DNA of 64,000 nt, from positions 6,971,339-7,035,338 of the forward strand of contig NC_060960.1 in NCBI RefSeq assembly GCF_910589235.1, written 5' to 3'. This document shows, piece by piece, positions 47,750-60,489 of the stretch; positions within the stretch are counted from its first letter, which is position 1, and each line of letters opens with the position of its first letter. Under the pieces are notes generated by a model. That model ran no database searches, was not told where the DNA came from, and saw only the letters and a list, made by a program, of their open reading frames with translations. The DNA comes from Vespa crabro. Taxonomy: Eukaryota; Arthropoda; Insecta; Hymenoptera; Vespidae. The position numbers were made by a program, and so were the translations under genes.

Positions 47750-47966
47750 AAAGAAAGAAACCTTGACTTGGTTTAGCTTCGTTTCTCTTTCTCTTTTTCT
47801 TTCTCTTTCTTACTCGAAGACGTCATGCATTCGCAGACTGTCTTGGGAACGTTGTCGCCCGATGAAAATATCGTAATATAATTTACAAGGACGTCGAGTC
47901 TTTTAATCAGCGGACGCTCATGACCCTCGAGTACGTCTCTATAATGACATTTTTCTTGTTTTGCAG

Positions 47967-47999
47967 ATTGGATGAGCCCCTTTGACAGAGTCGTATGCG
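47967..47999 (+). CDS. abd-A: abdominal-A microexon 2 (TDWM/linker segment)
   Basis: This 33-nt exon completes the codon split at the end of exon 1 (G plus AT gives Asp) and encodes DWMSPFDRVVC plus the first base of a Gly-type codon. Fly abd-A has TDWMGSPFERVVCG between the hexapeptide and the homeodomain, so the match is unambiguous; one Gly is absent here. The acceptor is TTTTCTTGTTTTGCAG (47951-47966) and the donor is GTGAGT (48000-48005). In flies the TDWM motif is a second Extradenticle-contact site (established knowledge). Both flanking introns are phase 1 and the length is a multiple of three, so skipping the exon would keep the frame. Confidence 0.95.
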
Positions 48000-48227
48000 G
48001 TGAGTAAAACTCTTTTTATCGTAAGATCGCTCATATTTATTCCGCATTTCTCTCGTTAATTAGAATCATAACGTAGTACGTTATACGACCGAGGAGATTC
48101 CGCTAAAAATATATTCGCAAAAGCTACCGGGTTTCAATAAAGTAATACATAGTACTTACGTACCTACACATATATCTAAGTACGTAAATACTTACATATC
48201 TTACCTTACGTGCATATACGTATATCT

Positions 48228-48288
48228 ATATATACACATATACATATATATATATATATATGTATATGTATATGTATATGTATATACA
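48228..48288 (+). repeat. (TA)n/(GTATAT)n compound repeat
   Basis: TA run followed by regular GTATAT hexamers. Confidence 0.9.
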
Positions 48289-49333
48289 TACGTCGGAAAT
48301 ACGCGACAAAAGGGTTCTCAAACGATATCGTTATTAGGGGGGAAACCTTACGAGGAGTCGCGTATAAAAGGATTCGTGTTTCTTCCTTGCGTAGGTCGCC
48401 CTCATACAGCTACATATGGTAACCATATTTTTCTTCGCCGATTTCTATTCACAGGGAGGTTTGTCCCCCTCCCCCACCTCCCCCTGCCTCTTCTTATAGT
48501 TTCTTTCGAAACTTAGATTACAAACCATTCTTTTTTTCTCCCTTTTTTCGAGTGCAAAGTTCTACGATGAATGTTACTGATACAATAGGTATTTATTATT
48601 GTTAGAGAGAAAATAAAAAAAGAAAAAAAAAAAAAAAAGAAGAAAAAGAAAAAGAAAAATAACTTGTCAATGGTACGATTATATTACGATTATGCCGTTC
48701 TTGTAAAATTCTTTATAACATATTGTTTTGTTATTAATCCGAATAGTAGAGGATCAACGATAGGAAAGATATAATAAGTGATTGAATATTTAGCAACTTA
48801 GATTTGAAACGTCTAATCTTTTGAGAAACGAAAAGGTACGCCTACGTAGCCACTATGTAATATACGTGGGATCTTTTGAACGCGTCAAGAGCAAGGTCAT
48901 GGTTTGGGAACGTTCACGTGAGTCGTACTACCGGCCGCACGCGCGAAGTTGTATCCTATTCATTTATGATACTTGCGCATGCAAGAAGGACATGTATACG
49001 GCCAACTACACCTGTCGTCACCGTGATAATGTTGCTGGCGAATAATCCGGCGCCTATCTTTTATAGAGCCACTTACGGCTGTACAATGGCGTAGTAAATA
49101 GCGATTAGATAAAATTAAAACTTCAAACACTTTTTATTTTATTATCTCGGTTTGTTTACGCTTGCCGGTTAATAATTTCAAACGGACCTCGTACACCCGG
49201 ATTCTGAAGCCATGGTCAAGCCTATCGTTCCTGTCGGACGAGAAAGGCTTAACCGATATTTTTCTCTCGTGCTCGATAATATTTACAAGATCACCAAAGC
49301 TAACACCGACCGAGTTATATATGCACGTATCTA

Positions 49334-49339
49334 TATATG

Positions 49340-49371
<32 letters not shown>

Positions 49372-49372
49372 A
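49334..49372 (+). repeat. (GTAT)n tetranucleotide repeat
   Basis: About eight ATGT units. Confidence 0.9.
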
Positions 49373-50459
49373 ATACGTGTGTACGTACGTAAGTTGGATA
49401 TATACGCTCTGTTGAATTCGCAATTTCTTTCCTTTCTCAAAGATTAGGTTATCATTATTTCTTTAATAATGAAATGTAAACTATTATTATTGTAATATAT
49501 TAGATGGTTGATGTTATAAATTTTTATCACAATTAATAAAATTAGATACACACATGCGATTCGTTGAAAATTAAAAAAAGAATCGTTCCGGATCATCGAG
49601 AATTATTTATTATTCTTGAGAAAAGAAGTCTATTCTAGATGTTACCTATCTACATAAAACGTTTATGAAAGAAGAGTGAAAAAATTGTAAAGTGGAAATC
49701 TCATGAGTCCGTTTCACTAGCTTTCAACGATGCATTTATATTACTCGAGCCAAGCTTAGGGTCGAGTAGACTGTTAAAGAGAGGAAAGAAAGAAGAAGAG
49801 GGAAATGATGACGGCGTGACGAGGAGTGGGCGTAGATCGTGCTCATAAAATCATTACCTATCATCCTTTACACTTTTATGGAGCGAACCCGATCTTCGTT
49901 AGTCGTTACAACGAAGCCGCAATGCGAAAACTCTACAATCTGACTTCTTTATAGTCGTTGAAAGAACGTAATCGAATTACAACGATTATTACATTACAGA
50001 CTCTTGAGAATTTTTAAGGTTTGCCACTTTTAAAATGCTTCAATTCATTCCTCCTTCCGTCGACCGATTAATAATAATTAATCATTCAATTACCTTTCAA
50101 CTAAATTTAAATTTAAATGTAAATGATAAATAAGAAAAATATTAACGAAGATGTATCTAACAAAACTATACAATATATTATGTATTTAGAAAATTTCATA
50201 TATATCCGTAGCGTTTAATTATCGATCGGTCATATCGATCTATAATAAGGAAACAATTTTCTAACCGGTCCCTGAGAAATTGGAGTATCATTGATGGCAA
50301 GTTATAACCAAGAAAAAGTTTCGTTCTGCGCACGTACGAACCGAGAAAGATGGTCCATCTATCTGGAATTCGTCCCACGAAGCGTACTTGGAACGAAATT
50401 GCGATAGGTGTCATACTTTTTGAGGGAATATTCGATGGCTTCTGGATGCAGAAAAAGAG

Positions 50460-50460
50460 T

Positions 50461-50506
<46 letters not shown>

Positions 50507-50531
50507 AAGAGAGAGAGGGAAAGAGAGAGAT

Positions 50532-50563
<32 letters not shown>

Positions 50564-50662
50564 CGAAAGAAATAGAAAGAAAGAGGGAGAAACGAAGTCG
50601 AAGCGACGGCGCTAAAAGTGACTATGGAGGAGGAAAAGAGAGAGAGAGAGAGAGAGAGAGAG
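50460..50662 (+). repeat. GA-rich block with three (GA)n runs
   Basis: Two long interrupted GA runs (50460-50570) and a pure run (50638-50662) are separated by a short GC-rich spacer. They produce a 222-codon false frame on + and a Ser/Leu frame on the other strand. Confidence 0.92.
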
Positions 50663-51121
50663 AAGGGGTGATGGTGGAGGATGGGAAAGGTGGAGAAGAG
50701 GTCCAGGTAGGGGAGGAACAAGCAGGGACGATGAAATGGGATAATACCGACGCTGCAGGACGCGGCAGCCATCATCGAATGCTAATGAGGGGTTGCCGGC
50801 TCTCGGGGCGGAGGATTCAGCTCGTAGAACGACGCAGCTTCGGCCTGATTATAAATTATACATTATCTCGCGCTAACCTCCTCTGTACACACCGAAATCC
50901 AACTAGACGTATACGCGTTCCGTTACTATCGCGTGATATCCGTTACTACCCCGTGACCAGCAACCCCCGGGTTCTACCCTCTCGGGGTAAAAAGTACGAC
51001 ACAATCCTGAACTCATGAAAGCGAGTTTTACAATCGTTTCGACCGTCGACGCCTTCTTTCTCGGTTCCTCGCAAGAATTCTCCCTTTTTCCTATTTTTTT
51101 TCTTTCTATTTTCTTTCTTCT

Positions 51122-51122
<1 letters not shown>

Positions 51123-51154
<32 letters not shown>

Positions 51155-51203
51155 CTTTTTTTTTTCTTTGTTTTCGTTTTTTTATCGTTTCTCTCAAGAG
51201 AGA

Positions 51204-51244
<41 letters not shown>

Positions 51245-51255
51245 AGAGAGAAAGG
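51123..51255 (+). repeat. Poly-T followed by (GA)n
   Basis: A T run of more than 30 bases with few C/G interruptions, then GA repeats from 51203. Confidence 0.92.
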
Positions 51256-51435
51256 ACGAGCTTGATCTAACTTACGAAAGAAAATCGTTGAGTATCTAAA
51301 AGAACGAGAAGATGATGGAGGGTGAGAAAAGGATAGACGAGATGTGACCAAAAAGTAGCGAACGGGTTCGTGAAGAGACACGAAGAGATGTAGGGAAGAA
51401 GAGGCAGGTCAGAAAGAGAGACAGAGAAAAAGATA

Positions 51436-51436
<1 letters not shown>

Positions 51437-51482
<46 letters not shown>
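51437..51482 (+). repeat. (GA)n microsatellite
   Basis: Pure GA run of about 45 bp. Confidence 0.94.
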
Positions 51483-51485
<3 letters not shown>

Positions 51486-51512
51486 CGTGTTGTCACAGAG
51501 ATTATTGAAACT

Positions 51513-51565
51513 GCAGTTTTATGGGCCTTAAAAGCAGTTTAATTGCCGTTATATAAGTGTTTATG
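51513..51565 (+). promoter_or_regulatory. Posterior-Hox/Caudal type site pair
   Basis: TTTATG occurs at 51518-51523 and 51560-51565, with GCAGTTT repeated at 51513 and 51534. It is at the start of a non-repetitive island (51490-51960) in intron 2. Auto- or cross-regulation by posterior Hox proteins or Caudal is a guess. Confidence 0.28.
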
Positions 51566-52389
51566 CGCTGCTAGCTTTGGCCTCCGCCTGCGCCACCCCA
51601 AACGTTTATTTTATGGTCATACGGCGCAGCGCGTACCCCGTTTTGTCGCGTGCCGAAAGCATCATACCAGTCAAATCCCCAGGACGACCGGTCGATTCTA
51701 AACGTCACCGTACGTTTACACTTTCCTGCACCTCCTCGAAAGGCCGCCTTACTTTTATCTTTTCTACCTTAAACCGGGCTCCTGAATCTCGTACCTTCCT
51801 TTTACGTAGGAAGCATCTGCTATCGTTGAGAATCACGTGCCCAACCGATCGCAGATCCTCTATACATTTTATCGCTTCGCATTTGTGCTCCAATACGAGG
51901 AGAACCGGGGCTCTTGTAATTCCCGAAATGCGATATTAATGGACGTAAGTGCGAATTTAAGGGAGCGCTACCTATTTCACTTTGAACTCTTTCCTATACT
52001 TGCCGACGGATACAAAACTCTATAACAATTTCTTACTGTCATATTAAGGATCGATTTTTTTTATTTTTTTTATTTTTTTTTTTTGTACGTGATACGACAA
52101 AATCGTGACATGACAAATGTTTGAAACAATGAGATTTAAATTAAAATTCGCCATTAATTATTTTTTTTTTCTTTTCCCCTTTTTTTTTTTTTTTTTTTTT
52201 CTTTCAAAATGCACTCAATATTTTTTTAATCTTTATCTATGGTAATATGTGTATCTTTAAAAATATACATAGTTATGTTCGAACACGTTTATCTTGATTT
52301 GTAAATTATTACACGAAAGGTAAAGAAACGTATTGCTGTTTCATTCATATATTTAATAATACATATTTAACATTTAACACGAGCTAATG

Positions 52390-52780
52390 CGAAACTCAGA
52401 TGTCATCATATCAATATGTTTCTCAGGGTCATGGTAATTCCAACAAGGAATCGTTTCACTTCGAGGCACGTACCGTTCGCGACGATAGAATCCTCGAAAA
52501 AGTTTTAGCGAGATGTTCGCATAAGTATGCAACCAATGTTCTTTACCTGCATAACGATAATATGCATGTATGCAAACGGTCAAGAAAGACATATCTTGGA
52601 CATTTGTATAGAGCATTCGTAGGAATGGTGCAACTACACGTGCAACTGCAACTCGGAGTTTCGTCGATAAAATTACAAAATGACGCTTGGGACTCGTTCA
52701 TCCACTTAAAAAGTTCTCCTCCTCGTATTACCTTCGGATACATCACAATTTTATTATTACATTTTCATTTCCTATAATTA
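52390..52780 (+). other. Non-repetitive intronic island with a 125-codon open frame
   Basis: An ATG-initiated frame (52400-52777) of 125 codons lacks repeats, which is unusual in this window. It has no signal peptide, domain or motif I recognise, and overlapping frames are open on the other strand (52374-52616 and 52543-52746). Three GCAACT repeats lie at 52630-52653. More likely a stop-poor conserved non-coding island than a nested gene. Confidence 0.2.
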
Positions 52781-53885
52781 TTATATCTCGACGAAATTTC
52801 ATTTTCACTTTCATCCCTTTCTCACTTTTAACAATGGTTTAGAACTCTAATGGGCGAACTCTAATAGCAAGATGCTTCGATGAAACTACAAAACTTTCTT
52901 TTTTTTTTTTTCTTTCTTTTTTCAAATACTTTCATTTTTTTTTCTCTCTCTCTCTCTCTCTCTCTTCCTTTTTTCTTTCTTTCTTTCTTTCTTTCTTTTT
53001 TTCCTTCTCTCTCCGTCATTTCGATGCCAACAGCGAAGTAAAAAGCTACGCACCCCTTCACGGGAAAAATCTTGATTTTTTTAAGGGATAGCTATTTTTT
53101 TTTTACCGAACTTTCACCAATACCCTTTTTGTCACGATTCTCGTCATGGGCAATTCCAAATAGTAGAAAGTAAAGTTTACCTGATCGACAAGGATCGACC
53201 GATTGGTGTGTGTAAATCACCGATACTTTTTTTTTACTGCTCTAACACAAAGTGAAAGTAAAGGCTTCTTTTGCCGTATCTCTGACGAAAATCAAAAAAA
53301 AAAAAAAAAAAGAAAATAAAAGACAAAAAGGAAAAGAAAAAAATACATTTTTGCTCGATAGGCTCGATCGATTTTTAAAAAAGGAATTCGCACTGTTATA
53401 TTTATTTTATGATCATTCCCAGAATAATTATCATATTATTAATGTCAATGGAAAAAAAAAAAAAGAAGTATTACAAATATTATAAATAAGCGAATATTAC
53501 CATATAACATGGAAAACTTTTTTTTTTTTCTTATACGAATTCCTCGTTCGATTCCATGAGACGACAATTTTTCGAAGAACAACTTTTTTTGCGATATCAT
53601 TATGCTATAAAAACGCAAATAGAACTATTACTCATATAATTGTTTTAACGATTCTCATGTCGTTATACTTTAAATATATAATTTCTCAAGTACGTTTTGC
53701 ATCATGCTCGTAACGTTTAGCTTATCTTTAAGTCATAAATGATTAGTAGATTCCTTGAAAAAAAAAAAAAAAAATATTTCACCGTATATTCAAATAAATT
53801 CGTCTTGATGCGTCTGCGTTTACAGACAATGTTACAACTCGAAAGCAGTCTATATCAAAACGTATGAAATTAATAAAAAGACAAG

Positions 53886-53913
53886 AGATAGAGAAAGAGA
53901 TAGAGAAAGAGAT

Positions 53914-53962
<49 letters not shown>

Positions 53963-53975
53963 AAGAGAGAGAGAA
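53886..53975 (+). repeat. (GATA GAGAAA)n passing into (GA)n
   Basis: Decamer-like units of GAGATAGAGAAA are followed by GA repeats. Confidence 0.92.
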
Positions 53976-54830
53976 CGAGAAAAACGTCGTCATTCATCGG
54001 AAGTAATCGTTTGAGTTTTTACGACGTGCCAGATTTTCCGATATCCTCGTAAATTTCTATTAATGCCGTCGTATCGTTTCATTGCCGTATAAACAAAACG
54101 CATGGCTCCTGGCTCCGATTCTTTCTCTTTCCTTTTTTTTTTTTTTTTTTTTATTTTTTCTTTTTTCTTTTTTCTTTTTACTTCTATTTTATATTTTTTT
54201 TTTCTTTCTTTCTTCCTTTATCTTTTTTTTTGTCGTTATTTTTTCTTTTTCTTTTTTTCTTTTTCCTTTTTCTTTTCCTTTTTTTTTCTTTCTTTTTATC
54301 GCCACACAATGATAAATTCATACTATATCTCTTGATATATTTTAACGCGACGATGTAGTAGAAAAACAACATAAATGGTTGGCTTAACGACGTGGCACGA
54401 TTTTGTCGTCGTTTTAAAAGTACGTAAAAAAAAAAAAAAAAAGAAAGAAAAAGAATAGAATACGATAAAAAGTATGTTAAAGTGAGTAAAGGAATCGTGG
54501 AAATTTTTTTTGTTTTTTTTTTTTTTTTTTTTTTTTTTTCATTTTTTTTTAAACAAAAAGAAATTTCATAATTACCACCGACGACGTAGTGGTATGCTCT
54601 TAACCGATCGAAGCGTATCGCAAAAGTACTTCGATAAAACGTAAAGTTTGACCGCTTCATCGTAAAAGAGCGAAGTCTTTTTTGGGAGAGTAGTCAGATA
54701 GGATAGAAAGGGTATTTCGATGGACGTGCTCCCTTTTTTTCTCTCTCTTTCTTTTTTTTTTTTATGTTTATCAGTGTTCTCAGAGAAGGTAGACTTTGGT
54801 GGTTTAATCTTTTGTTCTAGTTGCAGGAAG

Positions 54831-54851
54831 CACGTGCGATCTTTGCAAAGA
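54831..54851. promoter_or_regulatory. E-box next to a 12-bp palindrome
   Basis: CACGTG (54831-54836) is followed 3 bp later by TCTTTGCAAAGA (54840-54851), a perfect palindrome, within a balanced island. Unknown function. Confidence 0.28.
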
Positions 54852-55455
54852 CTCTGCGGTCGTTCGCGTTCTAATTTAGAAAGGCAGCCATTAACCTTAA
54901 TGAACTGATTACCAAGGGAGCTTGGCTAAGCGCACATATAATATACGCAAATACATAGAATATAGTAGATAAGTGTATATAGATATACGATGGTTCTCGA
55001 CGATCGCAAAAAGGTTTGAAATATCGAAATGTACGTTTACACGGACGTTTAAAAGCCTCCCATCTGTTTGCCAGTATACCCTGCTAATTATTGCCGGATA
55101 GTATAATTTATCGCAATTATACCATCACTTTTATCCCGGAATCGGCGTTTTCTCTCTCTTTGTCTTTCTTTATCTCTCTCTCTCTCTCTCTCTCTCTACT
55201 TCTCTCTTTCTTTCCGTTTGTTCTTCTTTCCTTTTTTTTCCTTTTTTTTTTTTCTTTTTTTCATTTCATCGCACTGAATTCCATATAAGGAGGCTTTTGC
55301 TCGTTCTCATTCACATTGCTTTAACTCCGATCGAGCGTCTAAAGTCCTGTTCATGTAACCTTCGCTCTATTAATTTACTCGACTCGCCATTTCTCTCGGA
55401 AACACGGCGAACGGTGCCCGTAAGATCTTCGCCATTAAATTACGCTCGATCCACG

Positions 55456-55478
55456 ATAGGTAGGTAGGTAGGTAGGTA
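55456..55478 (+). repeat. (AGGT)n tetranucleotide repeat
   Basis: Five to six TAGG units. Confidence 0.93.
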
Positions 55479-56403
55479 TATTGGCGTTCGAAATCGCGGA
55501 TTTCAATTAAAATAATCGACTCGTCGTTGTAAGCGAGCAAAATGAAATTGCTCGCTCGCTGAAATAAGAACGAAGCACGTGCGAATTGCAATCACAAATT
55601 CTTACATATTAGTCGAATACGCCTCTCCTTTCTATGCTACCGTATTTAGTCGTATTATTCAAAGATACGTATCGAATGATTTTTTTTCGATCGTGAATAA
55701 TTCAACGAGTTACCGAACTGAAACACATGGGAATTTGTATTCTATAATCGTTGATCTAAACTTATATACTAATTGCAATTCTTTCTATCTCCTCAACGCG
55801 CGGTAATAACAATTTATATTAATGGTTGTTACTTTTTAATCGATTTATATTATATCGTATATATGTATCGTTAAAAAAAGAAAAAAAAAAAAAAAAAAAA
55901 AAAAGAGAGAGAAAAAAAAGACCACGTTTACTCATTTTAACATTGTTAAACGATCTATTACTATTCGATTATCTATTTGTATTGCAACTTATTCAAGATT
56001 TTTATTCGAATCACGAAAGAAAACTCGTATTAAGGTATAATCTTCTTTTCTTCTCTTTTTTTTTCTTTTTTTCCTTTTTTTTTTTTTTTTTTTTTTTAAT
56101 CTCACTTACTATCGAAAGCCAAATTAAAGAGGAAAAATCTTTCTCTCTCCTTTTTAAATCTGATTCGTGAAATTTAAATTATAGAACCCTCGTGCGGTTC
56201 GTTTCGGTCGTTCGTTAAAAAGATGAAGAAGAAGAAGAAAAAGAAGAAAAACAAAAAGAAGAAGTAGAAAAAAAAAAAAAAGAAAAAAAGTAGTCGAATC
56301 GTACAGAAAGAAGGTAGATTTCTAAAACGTGTAACGAGTATTTACCCTCTCTTCCTACTCGTGGCGATTTGGACCATTCCCGTTACCGGCTCGCTTTTGG
56401 CCC

Positions 56404-56417
56404 CTTTTAGCTAAAAG
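56404..56417. other. 14-bp perfect palindrome
   Basis: CTTTTAGCTAAAAG in a short GC-richer patch. Possible homeodomain-dimer site or chance. Confidence 0.35.
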
Positions 56418-56641
56418 TTTCTCTCCCCGTAACAAACATCTCGTTTCAGAGAGTTTTCAACAGATATCGCAGTCCTCCTACGGTCGGTCGTCGTTGCTGG
56501 CGTCAAACTTCTCTTCATCTCTATGCCGAAACTTTAGTTTACCGTAGTGTTTAAGAGAAAAATCGCCTTTTCTCCATAGCGGAAGTTCGTCGTGGGTAGT
56601 CGAGAGTATCTCACCCATATCCCTCCGCGTTCCTTCACTTT

Positions 56642-56679
<38 letters not shown>

Positions 56680-57759
56680 CACTCACTCACTTACTCTCTT
56701 TCTTCCTTTACCACGTCCATGTTCGTCCAACGACGAATTCCGAAGGAAACTTTCTTGATGCAAAATGAAGACGATGCTCTTTTACATTTTATCTTGATAA
56801 CCTTTCCCATTTATGCCGTTGGGATAAAAGGATTAAAGCTGGACTATTTTTCGACTAGATCTCTTGAAAATCTTTGGAGTTTTCTTCATTACACTAAACT
56901 CCGCCAAATCGAATAGTAAATGTATAAGAGAAAGAGAAAAACGCGTTACGCGTTTCACTCAACAACGGGAAAACGGACTTCCTCGAACCCCTTTTTCTAC
57001 GTCCTGTCGTACTCTCGTGGATTTCAAGTTCATCGACGGCGTTTCAAAGGGAAACGAGCGCGCAGGATGGTCGTTAAAATCGAACGATACGACGCGTCGA
57101 GCGGTGTCGGTTACACGCTCGATAAAATTTTACGAGGAGGACACAGAGCGATAGCGAGAAACGCCTGACGACTGACGATGATAACCGATTTCACGAATTT
57201 TCACGAAAGTAAGAAGGATCGAGATAATATATCATAATTCTTTTTTTCGTCCTTGAATCATCCAACGTATTAATTATTTAACAATTAATTATTCAACGAT
57301 TACGTACGTATATAATATTTAATGAATTATACGAGTGACATTGTGATTTTTTATTGCCGATAGAAAACAATTATTAAGAGGAATCGTACGTTCTCGTCAA
57401 TGTTATAAAACTAACTGTACTATGAAGTAAATGTTTATCGTAGCTCGAGATACGCGTAATAGTACGACCTTCATAAAATAATTATCTACACTTTCTCGCG
57501 GCGTATCATTCATAGAACTACAAGAAAAAGAAAAACAAACAAATCCTTCGTTAGGAGTATCTCAATCAAATGACTCATTCTTGAAGTTGAACATATGTTT
57601 CTTTCATCGAGTAACTCTGAAAAAATAACACTCTTACGGGCCTTGAATGGTAACCTTGCTTTCTTTCTAATCAATCGATCGAATTACTATAATATTGATA
57701 ACGACACAGCGACTATCATTATAAGATTAAATGAAAATATAATGAAAAGACAATTACTC

Positions 57760-57765
57760 ATCATT

Positions 57766-57818
<53 letters not shown>

Positions 57819-57830
57819 TATTATTATTAC

Positions 57831-57886
<56 letters not shown>
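57760..57886 (+). repeat. (ATC)n(ATT)n compound trinucleotide array
   Basis: About 58 bp of CAT/ATC repeat switch to about 68 bp of ATT repeat. They read as poly-Ile or poly-Met in spurious frames. Confidence 0.96.
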
Positions 57887-57888
<2 letters not shown>

Positions 57889-58311
57889 CATAAGCAAGTA
57901 CTTATACACGCTTCATTGAAAATCATTAAAATCACAGGCGAAGTATTAATAGAATTAATAGTTCCGTACTTTTGTCCCATTTCTTTTCTCGACGATCTCT
58001 TCATCTTATATTACGTGGAATTAATTCACATAAATGAACACATACGTGTATATTAACATGTGAAGCGGTTGGTTAGATGGGATTGCGTTAGAAGAACGAT
58101 CGAGGAGAAGATCGAAAGGATAAAATTTACGCGAGTGCCTAGAAAGGGACAAAAGAATGCAGTTAGAGAAACGTAGTTGCTGACATACGGAACGATGTTG
58201 ACCATGCACAGAAAGGGTAGGAAAACGTGGTCGGTACCTCGAGCGTTGCTCGCTCGAAGGCACTAGCTTTGAATCGTGGCCACGTTCGACTGGAGCTCAG
58301 TTTGCGCAACT

Positions 58312-58347
58312 TCTCTCTCTCTCTCTATCTCTCTCTCTCTCTCTTTC
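58312..58347 (+). repeat. (CT)n tract
   Basis: CT repeat with one TA interruption; inverted partner of the GA tract at 58542. Confidence 0.9.
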
Positions 58348-58539
58348 TCCTATTCTCTATATGACTGTGTTACTCTATGTCTCTACGACGTTGTGGCATG
58401 GGACTGTAGTGGAGAACGACCCCCTGGCGAGCACTATCGTAACAAATGTGGCCGTTTGCATAACACGACGACGAGCAATTCGGGCAGGTTTGACGGTGCG
58501 CGATATAGACCTTTAGCCATAGCATGTAAAGAGAAAGCG

Positions 58540-58541
<2 letters not shown>

Positions 58542-58581
<40 letters not shown>
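58542..58581 (+). repeat. (GA)n tract
   Basis: 40 bp pure GA, about 195 bp after the CT tract. Confidence 0.94.
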
Positions 58582-58583
<2 letters not shown>

Positions 58584-60471
58584 CAGAGTTAAAAGGGAAT
58601 GGAAGAGAGACGAGGGCGGATCGTGGTCGAGGTACAGGACGAGGGTTCGAAGGTAGATAGTAGGGTGGTTCGCTCTCCCAGAGGGCTTCTGTATAATCTA
58701 TGCTCTGAGATAGCCAATACCGAATAGGGAGCTGCATCCTTCTCATACTCTCTTTGTCTCTCTCTCTTTCCCCTCTCTTCCCTCACTTCTCTTTCTCCCT
58801 CTCTGTCCGTTCTCGTTCAGCAGCCCAAGCCGCATTTCGAATTGGTCGGAACAAAGTGTGCGCTTGACGTTTACCGAGCTTTCCTTTCTATTCGCAGCTT
58901 CGATTTCATTGCCGGACTCTCCGTTAACCGTTCGTCGGTGGGAACGGCTCTTGGATACTCGCTCAAAGATAGTTAAAGATCTGGGAATAGAAGTGACTCC
59001 CAATGACTGAGAACAGATAGATCGTTTCTCCTTTGTTTCGTCGAAAGTAACGAGATGGATAACAGATGATCGAATTTACTATATATATATAAAAAAAAAA
59101 GAAAAAAAAAGAAAAAAAAACAAAGAGAAAGGAAGAAAAAAAAGAAGAAACGACACAAAGGTTTACACGTCTGGATAAATCGCTAATTAGTCATTCCAAC
59201 GATTTGTTATATTCTCACATATGTACATATGTTTATTGCGAATAAAACGTATCGGATTTCATCTAGGCTTCGAAGCGTTCGAAGTATATTTACATTTCGT
59301 ATCTCGTAATTCGCAATGCTTACGTCAACATTACGTATTATACAATGTGACGTCTTTATCCACCACGCGATAATGACGTTTAACGTATGATTTTAGCCAG
59401 ATTCTCTTGTATTTGCCATTGCCACGTTCAACGTTTTCCTATTATTATGTCCCTTATTACGACAATTTACAAGGACGTCTTGCAATTAACCCGCATCAAC
59501 TCTAACTCCAAACTGAATTACCTACCGACGGCCCGCATTGTCCCTTTAACGTGCATTCACATAATCGTGAAAAGGGTGTTAACTTCTTGATAAGCACGTA
59601 ATCTGTTCGACAAATTCTTTACGATTGTGTTTATCGCGAATGCTCCAACAATATGTCAGGCAGACGACATCGTTAAAACTTTTTTCTCGATTATTTGTGC
59701 AAAATCATTGTTACGTTTCTTTATGGTAAAAGAAAAAATAAACGAAAAAAAGAAAGAGAAGAGAGAAGTCACGATAAATGGAATAGAAATCGTCTAGCTA
59801 ACTTTAGTCAGTACGAAAGGGTCACGTACGTCCATTGAGCAAAATCTAAAAGCACGATACGAGTCTGCATCGAAGTAACGAACCATTTTACAAGTTATTG
59901 ACCCTTATACGAGGTCTATAGTGAAGAAGAAGAAAAAGAAGAAAAAGAAGAAGAAGAAGAAGCTTTAAGGGAGCAAGCACGACGAATTATTTCGACGTCG
60001 AAAGAGTGGTCTGTGTTCGAGAGAAACGCTATTATTCTTCTTTATCTATTCTCTTCTGTTCTTTCGAGTTTACTTTCTCATTTATACTATCATTAAATTC
60101 GATTTATAACGAACGACACCAATTACTCCTTTTATTTCAAAGTAATGAACGAATATTGCCGATATATTTTGAATTCAACAATTTCTAATATTTTCGTAAT
60201 AAGTCAAATAAATCCATTTGATAAGCCTTCGATATTCTCGTTCCTTTGTCTCTCTTTTGTTCGATGGACAAAAAAATGTTTGAATCGAAGGCAAAAAAAC
60301 GATCACCAATGTCTACACCAAATCCGTGATGGCCAAAGAGAAAGAGTAACATTACGAGGAATGTATATATATATATATATATATATAGTTGGCGAGCGAT
60401 CCGGTCTGAATATCGGGCAGGTACGTCGCCGTGCTGTTTCACGGTATACCCCTGATACAGCTTATCACGAC

Positions 60472-60489
60472 TTTTATCCCTCGATAAAA
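60472..60489. promoter_or_regulatory. Inverted TTTTATC/GATAAAA pair
   Basis: Perfect 7-bp arms with a CCTC spacer, in a balanced island (60400-60610). Could be a GATA-factor or posterior-Hox dimer element. Confidence 0.3.

Larger units (their letters stand above)
45673..47966 (+). other. abd-A: abd-A intron 1 (2,294 bp)
   Basis: The intron is bounded by GTGAGT at the left and a pyrimidine-rich TTTTGCAG acceptor at the right. Most of 45.8-47.1 kb is plain AT-rich sequence with nothing recognisable. 47215-47380 is a GC-richer island holding three TAATCC-type sites, listed separately. 47.44-47.52 kb is CT-rich, and 47650-47749 is a (CT)n run passing into long poly-T. No alternative coding exon was seen. 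Confidence 0.93.

Noticed and set aside
51577..51939. 120-codon + frame in intron 2
   Set aside because: Begins with a non-ATG codon, has no recognisable motif, and opposite-strand frames are also open; non-coding island more likely.
53545..53565. CGTTCGATTCC resembling a tRNA B box
   Set aside because: No A box at suitable distance and no cloverleaf can be drawn.
60430..60460. ACGGTATACC resembling the iab-4 3p start
   Set aside because: Only about 8 bases agree, no hairpin partner, and it is in intron 2 rather than the expected interval.
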